Shown: in pieces, positions 7,378 to 15,104 of the stretch
Layout: the number at the start of each line of letters is the position of its first letter
Numbering within the stretch: the first letter of the stretch is position 1
NCBI RefSeq assembly: GCF_014647195.1
Contig: NZ_BMOS01000030.1
Coordinates: 1 to 40,180, forward strand
Origin: Oceanobacillus indicireducens
GTDB lineage: Bacteria; Bacillota; Bacilli; Bacillales; Amphibacillaceae
DNA: 40,180 nt
Direction of reading: 5' to 3'
Made by a program: the position numbers and the translations under genes
Notes under the pieces: model-generated
The model's database searches: none
What the model was told of the DNA's origin: nothing
What the model saw: only the letters and a program-made list of their open reading frames with translations

Positions 7378-7897
7378 TTTATTCACCTCTAATATATTAT
7401 TATAAAGGTTATAATAAATATCAAGTATATATACTCTTTGAAAGAATTGTGACACGCATTCTGACTAAGCCCCAGCACTTCCAGACTATAATATGCATTT
7501 TGTAAATCGAGGCTTTATTTCTCCACTGTGGCTCTATTTCAATATATCCTTCCTAATTACCCAGGTGAAGATAAGAGATGCTGGTGGATGTTCATAATTT
7601 ATCATCGACAAAGCTAAGTATATTAATTATCCTGAATTATTCATAGAAAAATGCAACTAGCTCTTAACCCTATAACCGCCAATCAACTGTGCAGTTATAA
7701 AAAGCATAATAAAATAAGAACCCATTTCTAATAAGGTCAAATTGCGAAAAATAACCAATAGACAGGGTTCTTAAGTTGTACCGTAAATAACACTTAATCT
7801 CAATCGCAAAGTAAAATTGTCCGACGACGGAGGAGAATTATCCCCAGATGCTGATGGAATTTTTCCGGAATTTGATAGAAAAAATCAGTTTTTCATA
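7378..7897. other. Intergenic stretch with short inverted repeat and possible element scar
   Basis: No supported gene. AAGAACCC (7716-7723) and GGGTTCTT (7765-7772) form an inverted repeat. The 14-mer TGAATTATTCATAG (7633-7646) recurs in the opposite orientation at 19010-19023 beside another scar, hinting at a shared insertion-element end. A leftward 45-codon frame between about 7810 and 7670 has no start or recognisable domain. Confidence 0.3.
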
Positions 7898-9388
7898 CTA
7901 CCTCTCAATATTCACAAACACACTCTTCACTTCTGTATAACTCGCAAGTCCATACTCTCCACCCATTTCTCGGCCGATTCCTGACTTCTTAAAGCCACCA
8001 AATGGCATGGTTTCCCATTCCAATCCAAAGTCATTGATCCACACCGTCCCGGATTTCAGCTTTTTCGCGATATAATGTCCCGTCTTAATATTTTCTGTCC
8101 AGACACTTGCGGCAAGGCCGTAATCACTGTCGTTTGCCCGGCGGATTACTTCTTCTACATCATCAAAAACGAATACCGACATGACTGGCCCGAAGATCTC
8201 TTCACGTGCAATTACCATGTCATCCGTAACATCAGCAAATATCGTTGGTTCTACAAAGAAACCTTTGTCCTTTCCTTTTCCTCCTCCAGTAACAAGCCGA
8301 GCACCTTCTTTCTTGCCCTGCTCAATATAATCCAAGACACGCTTCTGCTGCTTGGCAGAAACAAGCGGACCCATGTTAGTATCCGGATCCAGTCCAGAAC
8401 CGAGGCGGATTTTCTTCACCCGCTCTTCCAGTGCGCGTAAGACCGTATCATAGTGCTTGCGGTGGACAAAGATTCTTGTGGTAGCGCTGCAGTTCTGTCC
8501 ATGATTATACATCGTCCCATTAAATGCACCCTCAATCGCTTCATCCAGGTCTGCGTCTTCCAGAATAATGCTCGGGGATTTTCCTCCGAGTTCCAGCGTT
8601 ATGTCCTTCACCTGATCAGCCGCTCGGTGCATGACTTCTATACCAGTAGCAGTAGATCCGGTAAATGCAATTTTATCAATTCCCTCATGCGTTGTAAGTG
8701 CGTTTCCTGCAACCGGTCCGTCGCCAGGAATGATATTTACTGTCCCATCCGGGAAGCCTGCTTCTTTAAAAAGCTGTCCGACATAAAGCAGGGAAAGCGG
8801 TGTTTCCTGAGCTGGCTTAATGACGACAGTGCATCCGACAGCAAGCGCGGATCCAAGCTTCCATGCAGCCATCAATAACGGGAAATTCCACGGGATAATC
8901 TGACCGACCACCCCAATTGGCTCATGAACGGTATAGGTCACATAATTTGGAGAAACTGATGTCGTTTTTCCGAGTAACTTTGTTGCCCAGCCCGCATAGT
9001 AACGGAATTGCTCAATCGTCCCATCGATATCATCCGTAATCGCAATATGATAAAGTTTGCCGTTATCCAAGGCTTCAAGCTGTGCCAATTCTTCCCGGTG
9101 TTCTTCTAAAAGGTCTGCAAATTTATATATCATGCGGGAACGCTCTGCGGCCTCAAGGTCGGTCCATTCGCCTTCATCAAAAGCTTTTCTTGCTGCCTGA
9201 ACAGCTTTATCAACATCTTCTGCCTGCGCTTCACTAACGGTGGCAATTACCTCTTCTGTCGACGGGTCGAGTACTTCAAACGTTTTTCCACTTTCTGATT
9301 CCACGTAATCACCGTTAATATAGAGACCTTTCACACCTTCTAAAAACTCTTGTACTCTAGGCTTCAAATTATAACCTATAGTTTGCAT
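7898..9388 (-). CDS. Aldehyde dehydrogenase, probable 2-oxoglutarate semialdehyde dehydrogenase
   Basis: NAD(P)-dependent aldehyde dehydrogenase of 496 residues. Conserved positions are the GQIIPWNFPLLMAAWKL cofactor strand, VIKPAQETPLSLL, FTGSTATG, the general-base glutamate in TLELGGKSP and the nucleophilic cysteine in NHGQNCSATTR (about residue 300); EIFGPV and PFGGFKKSGIGRE close the domain. It is the last gene of the leftward operon, 17 bp after the DapA-type deaminase. In 4-hydroxyproline catabolism the last step is oxidation of 2-oxoglutarate semialdehyde to 2-oxoglutarate, and that is the role I assign by context. By sequence alone it could act on other aldehydes such as betaine aldehyde. 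The ATG at 9388 follows an AAAGGAGGGAAAG ribosome site. Confidence 0.85.
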   Translation of the reverse strand: MQTIGYNLKPRVQEFLEGVKGLYINGDYVESESGKTFEVLDPSTEEVIATVSEAQAEDVDKAVQAARKAFDEGEWTDLEAAERSRMIYKFADLLEEHREELAQLEALDNGKLYHIAITDDIDGTIEQFRYYAGWATKLLGKTTSVSPNYVTYTVHEPIGVVGQIIPWNFPLLMAAWKLGSALAVGCTVVIKPAQETPLSLLYVGQLFKEAGFPDGTVNIIPGDGPVAGNALTTHEGIDKIAFTGSTATGIEVMHRAADQVKDITLELGGKSPSIILEDADLDEAIEGAFNGTMYNHGQNCSATTRIFVHRKHYDTVLRALEERVKKIRLGSGLDPDTNMGPLVSAKQQKRVLDYIEQGKKEGARLVTGGGKGKDKGFFVEPTIFADVTDDMVIAREEIFGPVMSVFVFDDVEEVIRRANDSDYGLAASVWTENIKTGHYIAKKLKSGTVWINDFGLEWETMPFGGFKKSGIGREMGGEYGLASYTEVKSVFVNIER

Positions 9389-9405
9389 ACTCTTTCCCTC
9401 CTTTT

Positions 9406-10299
9406 TTATTGTTTTACAACATCAAGACTTCCCATCAATTCAATCAGCTTCGCGTCTTCTTCCTCCGTGAGCCCTAATCTCGGTTTGCGGCATGGTCCTC
9501 CAGCAAGGCCTTTCAGTTCCATTGCCCTTTTCGAAAGCTGCACATACTTTCCAGACTCCTCCAGGTAATTACAAAGCGGAAGCAGCCGATCATACAGCCC
9601 CCATGCCTTGTTTAGCTCACCGCTTTTTACATGTTCATACAACTCAGTCACGAGTCCCGGCACAATATTTCCAGCTGGAGAAATCCACCCGACTGCTCCG
9701 ACTAAGAAGGACTCCAACGCAAGGTCCTCAGAACCACAGAACACTTCAATATCTCCTACTCCCTGCCTGGCAATATCTCTTGCTTTTGTAATGTCGCCAC
9801 TTGATTCTTTAATGTGCGTGATATTAGCGACATCCCTCCCCACCTTTAAAATCGTTTCTGTACTAATATCGACACCTGATGTAAATGGATTATTATAAAT
9901 CATAATAGGAAACTGAACCGATTCAGCAACCGTTTTGAAATGCTCATAGATTTCATGTTCTTTCGGGTGAGCGTAATAAGAGTTAATCAGCAGTGCCGCA
10001 TCTGCACCTGTTTTTTCCGCCTGCTGTGTATATTCGACCGCATCAGCTGTTGTCTCTGCCGCCGTCCCTACAACGAGCGGAATCCGGCCGTTCACCTGAT
10101 CGACCGCTATCTCAACCGCCTTAAAGCGCTCCTCCTTCGTCAAGCTGACAAACTCTCCCGTACTGCCGTTAATCGCGATTCCAGCAACACCTTCCTCAAT
10201 AAAGTGCTCAATGTTTTTCCTGAATCCGTCCCAGTCAATTGCACCATCCTCAAGCATCGGGGTAATTAAAACTGGAAATACACCTTTAATTTTACTCAC
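9406..10299 (-). CDS. DapA-family 1-pyrroline-4-hydroxy-2-carboxylate deaminase
   Basis: Class I aldolase-fold lyase of 297 residues. Family residues: GSTGEFVSLT near residue 46, the tyrosine in YNNPF, and the Schiff-base lysine in THIKESSGD (about residue 165). DapA-family members inside hydroxyproline operons deaminate and dehydrate 1-pyrroline-4-hydroxy-2-carboxylate to 2-oxoglutarate semialdehyde, supplying the neighbouring aldehyde dehydrogenase. A housekeeping dihydrodipicolinate synthase is less likely because the surrounding genes are all hydroxyproline genes. The start ATG at 10299 follows AAGGAGGAAAAAA. It is separated by 21 bp from the carrier gene upstream. Confidence 0.83.
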   Translation of the reverse strand: MSKIKGVFPVLITPMLEDGAIDWDGFRKNIEHFIEEGVAGIAINGSTGEFVSLTKEERFKAVEIAVDQVNGRIPLVVGTAAETTADAVEYTQQAEKTGADAALLINSYYAHPKEHEIYEHFKTVAESVQFPIMIYNNPFTSGVDISTETILKVGRDVANITHIKESSGDITKARDIARQGVGDIEVFCGSEDLALESFLVGAVGWISPAGNIVPGLVTELYEHVKSGELNKAWGLYDRLLPLCNYLEESGKYVQLSKRAMELKGLAGGPCRKPRLGLTEEEDAKLIELMGSLDVVKQ

Positions 10300-10320
10300 T
10301 TTTTTTCCTCCTTATATTCA

Positions 10321-11745
10321 TTAATTTCCTGATACAACATTTTCAATTGGTTTCTCGTCTTTTGCTTCTTCCGTTCTCCAGATAAATGTATTCGTATAGC
10401 CATAAATCAGAGTAATCAGTACGACAAGCAAGTTAAACCAGACAAATGGCAAGTAGCTGAGCGTCGGCACACCGAGCGCTGCTGTCATGAATACCCCACC
10501 GTCAGACCACGGGACAAGCGGTGTGGTGACTGTCCCTCCAGCTTCTGTGTTTCTTGAAAGTACACGCCGGTCAATTTTCATCCTATCGTAGTTGTCTTCT
10601 GTAACTTTTGTTGCTGTAATTAATGAAACATAAGCTGCCCCAAACACATTTCCCATGAATCCACTTATGACAGTGGATGTTGTAAGTCTGCCCGGATTGA
10701 TTGCCCATCTCGCAAGGAAATCTCCTACTGCGCGAATAATGCCGATTTTCGCCATGAGACCGCCAACTCCAAGCGCAAGGATAATTAAAGCAATAACATC
10801 CAGCATAAAAACAATCCCGCCGCGGTTTAGCAATTCATCAATGAACGCTATCCCCGAAGTAATTTCACTGCCTGCATACATAATATTGATCGCACCAAGG
10901 AAAGGTACACCTTGGAAAATAAATGCCCAGATGGAGCCTAATAGTGCGCCGAACATGATAACTGGAATCGAAGGCATTTTCATTGCCAGCATTACCACCA
11001 CCACGACTGCAGGAAGTAGCATATACCAGGCGATATTAAAATGTTCCTTCAAGGAAGCCATTATGGAAGTTGCAGCACTCAGATCACCGCTTCCCTGATA
11101 GAAGAAACCGACAATCAGAAATAGTGCACCAGCAATTACCCAGGCCGGAATACTGACCCGAAGCATGGATTTAATATGTTCAATGATATCTACTTTTGCA
11201 AGAGACGCAGTCATTACCGTAGTATCAGAAATAGGTGACAGCTTATCCCCAACATAACATCCGGAAATGACAGCACCCGCAACAAGCGGAGGAGGGAAAC
11301 CGAAGCTTGCTCCAATCGCCATCATCGCAATCCCCGCTGTTCCTGCAGAGCCGAAAGAAGTTCCTGTTACGATAGATGTCACTGTGCAGATAAAGAAAGC
11401 TGCCAAGAGAAGAATGCTTGGATCAATAATTGACATTCCGTAATAAATTATCGAGGGCACAATACCACCGGCAATCCAGGTACCGATTAAGGCACCAACG
11501 GTAATCAGAATCAATACTGCTTCGAGCCCATCATAAATCCCTCTCAGGAGTCCATCCTGCATCTGTTTATAGCGATAGCCAATTTTCAGTCCGACCGCAA
11601 TGATAAGAAACCATGACACCAGCAATGCCAGGTGAATTGGCAGTTCAAAGAGCACAATAAAAATAAACATCACTGCCCCAAAGCCAATCAGCGCAAACAA
11701 TATCTCGCCACGATTCGGCAGCCTTAATGCCTTCTCAGATTTCAT
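10321..11745 (-). CDS. NhaC-family Na+/H+ antiporter-like carrier
   Basis: Polytopic membrane protein of 474 residues with about 11-12 hydrophobic helices. Motifs of the NhaC/ArsB-like antiporters are seen: SIVTGTSFGSAGTAGIAMMAIG, GAVISGCYVGDKLSPISDTT, and EAGGTVTTPLVPWSDGGVFM. Members exchange Na+ or H+ and several carry organic substrates such as malate/lactate, so in this operon it may import hydroxyproline or a related imino acid; that is inference from position. It lies between the racemase-like and deaminase genes. No other hydroxyproline transporter is present in the locus. Start ATG 11745 behind GAGGAGGAAAAAA. Confidence 0.82.
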   Translation of the reverse strand: MKSEKALRLPNRGEILFALIGFGAVMFIFIVLFELPIHLALLVSWFLIIAVGLKIGYRYKQMQDGLLRGIYDGLEAVLILITVGALIGTWIAGGIVPSIIYYGMSIIDPSILLLAAFFICTVTSIVTGTSFGSAGTAGIAMMAIGASFGFPPPLVAGAVISGCYVGDKLSPISDTTVMTASLAKVDIIEHIKSMLRVSIPAWVIAGALFLIVGFFYQGSGDLSAATSIMASLKEHFNIAWYMLLPAVVVVVMLAMKMPSIPVIMFGALLGSIWAFIFQGVPFLGAINIMYAGSEITSGIAFIDELLNRGGIVFMLDVIALIILALGVGGLMAKIGIIRAVGDFLARWAINPGRLTTSTVISGFMGNVFGAAYVSLITATKVTEDNYDRMKIDRRVLSRNTEAGGTVTTPLVPWSDGGVFMTAALGVPTLSYLPFVWFNLLVVLITLIYGYTNTFIWRTEEAKDEKPIENVVSGN

Positions 11746-11802
11746 TTTTTTCCTCCTCTTTATATGGAATTCCTGTACACCCTGCTGGTCTCTGCTCCAT
11801 GT

Positions 11803-12720
11803 TTACGTTAAGATAAACCCATCCCGCAGCGGATCCGTTTCATCAAATAAGAATTCATGCGTACCGGTTACAATTGCCCGGAGTAGCACGGAATAACGCT
11901 TCTCATCTTCCGGAAGTGTTTCTGCAATAATCGGCTCATCAAAAACACTTCTGTTTTCCAACCACCCCATTTCTGGATACGACTTGCGCAATACTGCAAA
12001 TAACGCAATCGTGCTGTCAACTCCGGCAGAGCGTGTGATACTGCCGTCTGATTCAAACGTTACGGAACGGGCAAGCCCCTGCTGTGCGGCGGCAAAATCC
12101 GCAAGAATTAAACCCGTAAACTCCTCCTTTGCTGCATGCCACTCCTCCACCGTCGTTCTGCCCCATCTTGTTACCTCTGAAATAAAAGTTGTAGTTAACT
12201 CAGGAACTTCTTCCGTAAACGGGAAAACCAGATACTTTCTTTGGCCAGCTACTGTCACTGCCTCGCAGACCGGCATTTTTTCAATAGGGCCGACCTCATC
12301 TGTTTCAAATTGCACCTCCTTTACTTCTCCATTTATAAATGAAGTGTTCAGTTCATAAATACCATGTACCGTTTCCACCCGGTAGACACCGCTTTCATTT
12401 TGACGAATATTTCCTGTTTCGAGCAGTGCAGTAAGTGCAGCCGCAAGCCCCGGATACTTAAACGTCGCTCCGTCATGGCTAAAGAAAAACAGTGAAAAAT
12501 CTGCATGACGAGATGAAGTAACGATACAGCCTGTCATCCCTCTGTGTCCCCGCGGCTCATTGATAAGCAATGCCTTTTCACTAGCGAAGGAAGTCTGCAA
12601 ACGTTCATTATTTGCATACACATCCCTTTCATTCAGCCGAATTGGGGATTGGGTTACAATGCGAAATGGCTCGCCTGCAACATGGGTGTCGATTGTAGAA
12701 AACATTTTAGACAGATTCAT
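11803..12720 (-). CDS. Proline-racemase-family paralogue lacking both catalytic cysteines
   Basis: A 305-residue member of the proline racemase/hydroxyproline epimerase fold: FSTIDTHVAGEPFRIV, LINEPRGHRGMTGCIV and a C-terminal HEFLFDETDPLRDGFIL match the family. The two active-site positions do not. The first motif, usually MCGHGTIG, reads KYPGLAAA, and the second, usually DRSPCGTGTSA, reads TRSAGVDSTIA; both cysteines are gone, as is the Thr/Cys pair of 3-hydroxyproline dehydratases. It starts 1 base after the stop of the intact epimerase (stop 12722-12724, ATG 12720), so the two are probably translationally coupled. It may be a non-catalytic partner, a changed enzyme, or a binding protein. 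It shows no frameshift and normal codon use, so it looks selected for. Confidence 0.8.
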   Translation of the reverse strand: MNLSKMFSTIDTHVAGEPFRIVTQSPIRLNERDVYANNERLQTSFASEKALLINEPRGHRGMTGCIVTSSRHADFSLFFFSHDGATFKYPGLAAALTALLETGNIRQNESGVYRVETVHGIYELNTSFINGEVKEVQFETDEVGPIEKMPVCEAVTVAGQRKYLVFPFTEEVPELTTTFISEVTRWGRTTVEEWHAAKEEFTGLILADFAAAQQGLARSVTFESDGSITRSAGVDSTIALFAVLRKSYPEMGWLENRSVFDEPIIAETLPEDEKRYSVLLRAIVTGTHEFLFDETDPLRDGFILT

Positions 12721-12721
12721 T

Positions 12722-13759
12722 CTATACCCCCTCCCTTGATTGGTCTTGCATTGGCGGAATCAGAAGATAGCCTTCACGGAGCGGATCACTTTCATCATAG
12801 TAAAAGCGGTGCATCCCCATCATCCACGCTGATCCGGTCACCTCCGGAATAACAGCCTCATAGTCTTTGATTTTAATTGCTTCGAGGATTCGGGCTCTGA
12901 ATAAGGATCCGACAATACTTTCGTGGATAAATTCCTCCCCGACACCAAGCTCTCCTCTTACATACATGGTCGCTATTTTTGCGGATGTACCGGTGCCACA
13001 TGGTGAACGGTCAATCCCGCCTGGCGGAACAACCACCGTATTCTTCACATCTGCATCGGGGTGGACCGGGTCAGAGAAGAACTCGATATGTGTCAGGCCC
13101 TGAATAAATGGGAACTCCGGATGTACGATATTTTCAGCCTCATTAATCGCATTACGGATGGTGATGCCTTTTTCAATAATAGTCGAAGCGTTATCCGGCT
13201 CTAAGGAAAGCCCGAGTTTTCTTGCATCTATAATCCCGTAAAAATTCCCGCCGTATGCGATATCACATTCCACTCTGCCGATGCCACTGACGTCGATTTC
13301 AATGGACTTCAGAAGGAAAGAAGGAACATTCGCAAATGTCACTTCCACCGCTTTCCCTCCACTTACTTTAATTTTTGTCTCGACAAGTCCGGCTGGTGTA
13401 TCGATCTTGAGAAACGTATAAGGTTCTTTCACTTCTATCATGCCTGTCTCAATAAGTGCAGTGCAGCAGCCGATTGTATCATGCCCGCACATCGGTAAAT
13501 ATCCTCCCGTTTCAATAAAAATCACACCAATATCTGCATCCGGATGACACGGATCCACAAGCAGGGCCCCGGACATAACGCTATGTCCGCGTGGCTCGTT
13601 CATTAAAAATTTACGGATCCAGTCATAATGCTCATGAATATAGAGCATTTTTTCTGACATCGTGTCTCCTTTCAGTTCCGGCAGACCGCTGATCACCGTC
13701 CGTGTCGGATTACCTCCAGTATGTGTATCAATTGTGGTAAACAGCATGTCAAATTTCAT
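12722..13759 (-). CDS. 4-hydroxyproline 2-epimerase (proline racemase family)
   Basis: A 345-residue enzyme that should interconvert trans-4-hydroxy-L-proline and cis-4-hydroxy-D-proline, the entry step of the pathway. Both catalytic cysteines are present: GGYLPMCGHDTIG (about residue 91) and GGIDRSPCGTGTSAKIA (about residue 256). The signatures FTTIDTHTGGNPTRTV, MNEPRGHSVMSGALL and HRFYYDESDPLREGYLL are also complete. Cys/Cys is found in proline racemases as well as in hydroxyproline epimerases, so the substrate is assigned from the operon. The ATG at 13759 follows directly on the TAA of the oxidoreductase gene (TAAATG), and the intact epimerase is followed by its cysteine-less paralogue. 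Confidence 0.87.
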   Translation of the reverse strand: MKFDMLFTTIDTHTGGNPTRTVISGLPELKGDTMSEKMLYIHEHYDWIRKFLMNEPRGHSVMSGALLVDPCHPDADIGVIFIETGGYLPMCGHDTIGCCTALIETGMIEVKEPYTFLKIDTPAGLVETKIKVSGGKAVEVTFANVPSFLLKSIEIDVSGIGRVECDIAYGGNFYGIIDARKLGLSLEPDNASTIIEKGITIRNAINEAENIVHPEFPFIQGLTHIEFFSDPVHPDADVKNTVVVPPGGIDRSPCGTGTSAKIATMYVRGELGVGEEFIHESIVGSLFRARILEAIKIKDYEAVIPEVTGSAWMMGMHRFYYDESDPLREGYLLIPPMQDQSREGV

Positions 13760-14941
13760 TTAAACTTTCACCCTTTCTCTGAACCTGTCATAGCGAAGTG
13801 GCTCGATTGGTATCGTTTGTTCTTCACCGGAGAGCATCTCCTGAATGACTTTTCCAGTTATTGCTGCAAGACTGATGCCATCCCCCTCATGCCCTGCCGC
13901 CACATAAAAACCAGGCACTTCATCAATATGAGAAATAATCGGCAAGTGATCTTCCGTCCAGGGTCGTAAGCCCGCATACGTACGGATGACCGTCATATCG
14001 CGTATTTTCGGGAAAAAGCGCATGGCCCGATTTGCCATCACCTTTGTCACATCCCAGTTTACGGTGGTATCGTATCCGACAAATTCCCGGCTGCTCCCAA
14101 TCAGGAAGTTTTGCGCAGCAGTCGGTTCGAACACGAGTGCAACACCATATTTCTTTGTCTCTTCATCTACCTGCCGTTCTCCACCAAACTTGGAAAGCAA
14201 GTAACCAAACTCCTGAATTTTACGGATACCGACCGGTTGTTGCCTTGAAGCAACGATAATTTGTCCTTTCCGCGGGCTAATCGGGATCTTCACCCCGACC
14301 ATTTCGCCGATAAAGGGCGCCCAGATTCCCGCGGCATTCACTACTCTTTTCGCCGTATAGTTACCCTGGGTCGTTTCTATTATAAATTCTCCGCTTGTTA
14401 CTTTTTTGAGGCTGGTCACTTCCGTATGTGTATGAATGCGAGCACCTAGTTTCTCTGCCTTGTGAAACAAAGAATATGTCAGCATATAAGGATTTACTGT
14501 TGAATCTGTTTTACATTCCAGCCCGCCAAGCAGATCATCAGCGAAGTATTTGGATTCATTCAGCAGGTCTTCTCTGTCAATCATCCGGAATTCAAGTCCC
14601 GCTTCAACCTGACGTGCAACCCACTTCTCTGCCGCTTCCATTTCTTCTTCATTTTCACAGACAAAGATACTTCCCGGATAACGGTATTCAAAGGGTATTT
14701 CCAGTTCACTGCTCAACTCTCGTACCAGCTTTTGGCTGGCAAAAGACATCTGGCTATCAAAGCCGGGATCTTTATCAATTGCAAGGATATTTCCGTCACA
14801 CCGGGAAGAAGTGCCGCCTGCAAGCTCTCCTTTTTCCAGAACGGTTATTTCCAGTCCTGCCTTGGTACCATAATAAGAAATAGCTGCACCGATAATACCT
14901 CCTCCAATGACGACAATATCCCGATGAGAATTATTGTTCAT
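13760..14941 (-). CDS. FAD-dependent D-amino-acid/D-hydroxyproline oxidoreductase (DAO family)
   Basis: A 393-residue flavoprotein. DIVVIGGGIIGAAISYYGTKAGLEITVLEKG is the FAD-binding fold (residues 8-38), followed by GGTSSRCDGNIL; GLRPWTEDHLPIIS and AAGHEGDGISLAAITGK near the C-terminus are typical of the DAO/glycine-oxidase family. It should oxidise cis-4-hydroxy-D-proline to 1-pyrroline-4-hydroxy-2-carboxylate. In heteromeric D-hydroxyproline dehydrogenases such a subunit works with an HcnB-like flavoprotein and small [2Fe-2S] subunits, all of which are encoded by the rightward operon at 16.9-18.7 kb. The start at 14941 (AGGAGGGGTGCAATG) is clear; the longer upstream frame to 15244 runs through the promoter and the divergent gene and is not coding. 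Confidence 0.87.
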   Translation of the reverse strand: MNNNSHRDIVVIGGGIIGAAISYYGTKAGLEITVLEKGELAGGTSSRCDGNILAIDKDPGFDSQMSFASQKLVRELSSELEIPFEYRYPGSIFVCENEEEMEAAEKWVARQVEAGLEFRMIDREDLLNESKYFADDLLGGLECKTDSTVNPYMLTYSLFHKAEKLGARIHTHTEVTSLKKVTSGEFIIETTQGNYTAKRVVNAAGIWAPFIGEMVGVKIPISPRKGQIIVASRQQPVGIRKIQEFGYLLSKFGGERQVDEETKKYGVALVFEPTAAQNFLIGSSREFVGYDTTVNWDVTKVMANRAMRFFPKIRDMTVIRTYAGLRPWTEDHLPIISHIDEVPGFYVAAGHEGDGISLAAITGKVIQEMLSGEEQTIPIEPLRYDRFRERVKV

Positions 14942-14981
14942 TGCACCCCTCCTTTCATTCCTGACACTCTGTAAATAGTAA

Positions 14982-14997
14982 TGCAAATAACGTGCCA
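14982..14997 (-). promoter_or_regulatory. Sigma-54 (-24/-12) promoter of the leftward hydroxyproline operon
   Basis: The minus strand reads TGGCACGTTATTTGCA, i.e. TGGCAC-N5-TTGCA, matching the sigma-54 consensus at every key base. It lies 41 bp upstream of the oxidoreductase start, and the adjacent divergent gene encodes a sigma-54 activator. Confidence 0.88.
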
Positions 14998-15046
14998 ACT
15001 TAAATAACAGATAATAAATAGTCTTATTGCTTTTTCTATAGATACA

Positions 15047-15084
15047 TGTCAAAATATTTTTAAACTTGTCAATATTAATTGACA
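15047..15084. promoter_or_regulatory. Candidate enhancer (UAS) for the sigma-54 activator
   Basis: TGTCAATATTAATTGACA (15067-15084) is a palindrome with 7-bp arms. A further half-site, TGTCAAAAT, starts at 15047, 20 bp away. The palindrome is about 70-85 bp upstream of the leftward -24 element and 21 bp ahead of the activator's ATG, suitable for both enhancer binding and autoregulation. No comparable copy was seen near the second promoter at 16830. Confidence 0.6.
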
Positions 15085-15104
15085 CTTTGAAAGGAGTAGC
15101 AAAC

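Noticed and set aside
8075-8878. Rightward frames inside the aldehyde dehydrogenase gene
   Set aside because: They are antisense shadows of a well-conserved enzyme; no ribosome sites, low-complexity translations.
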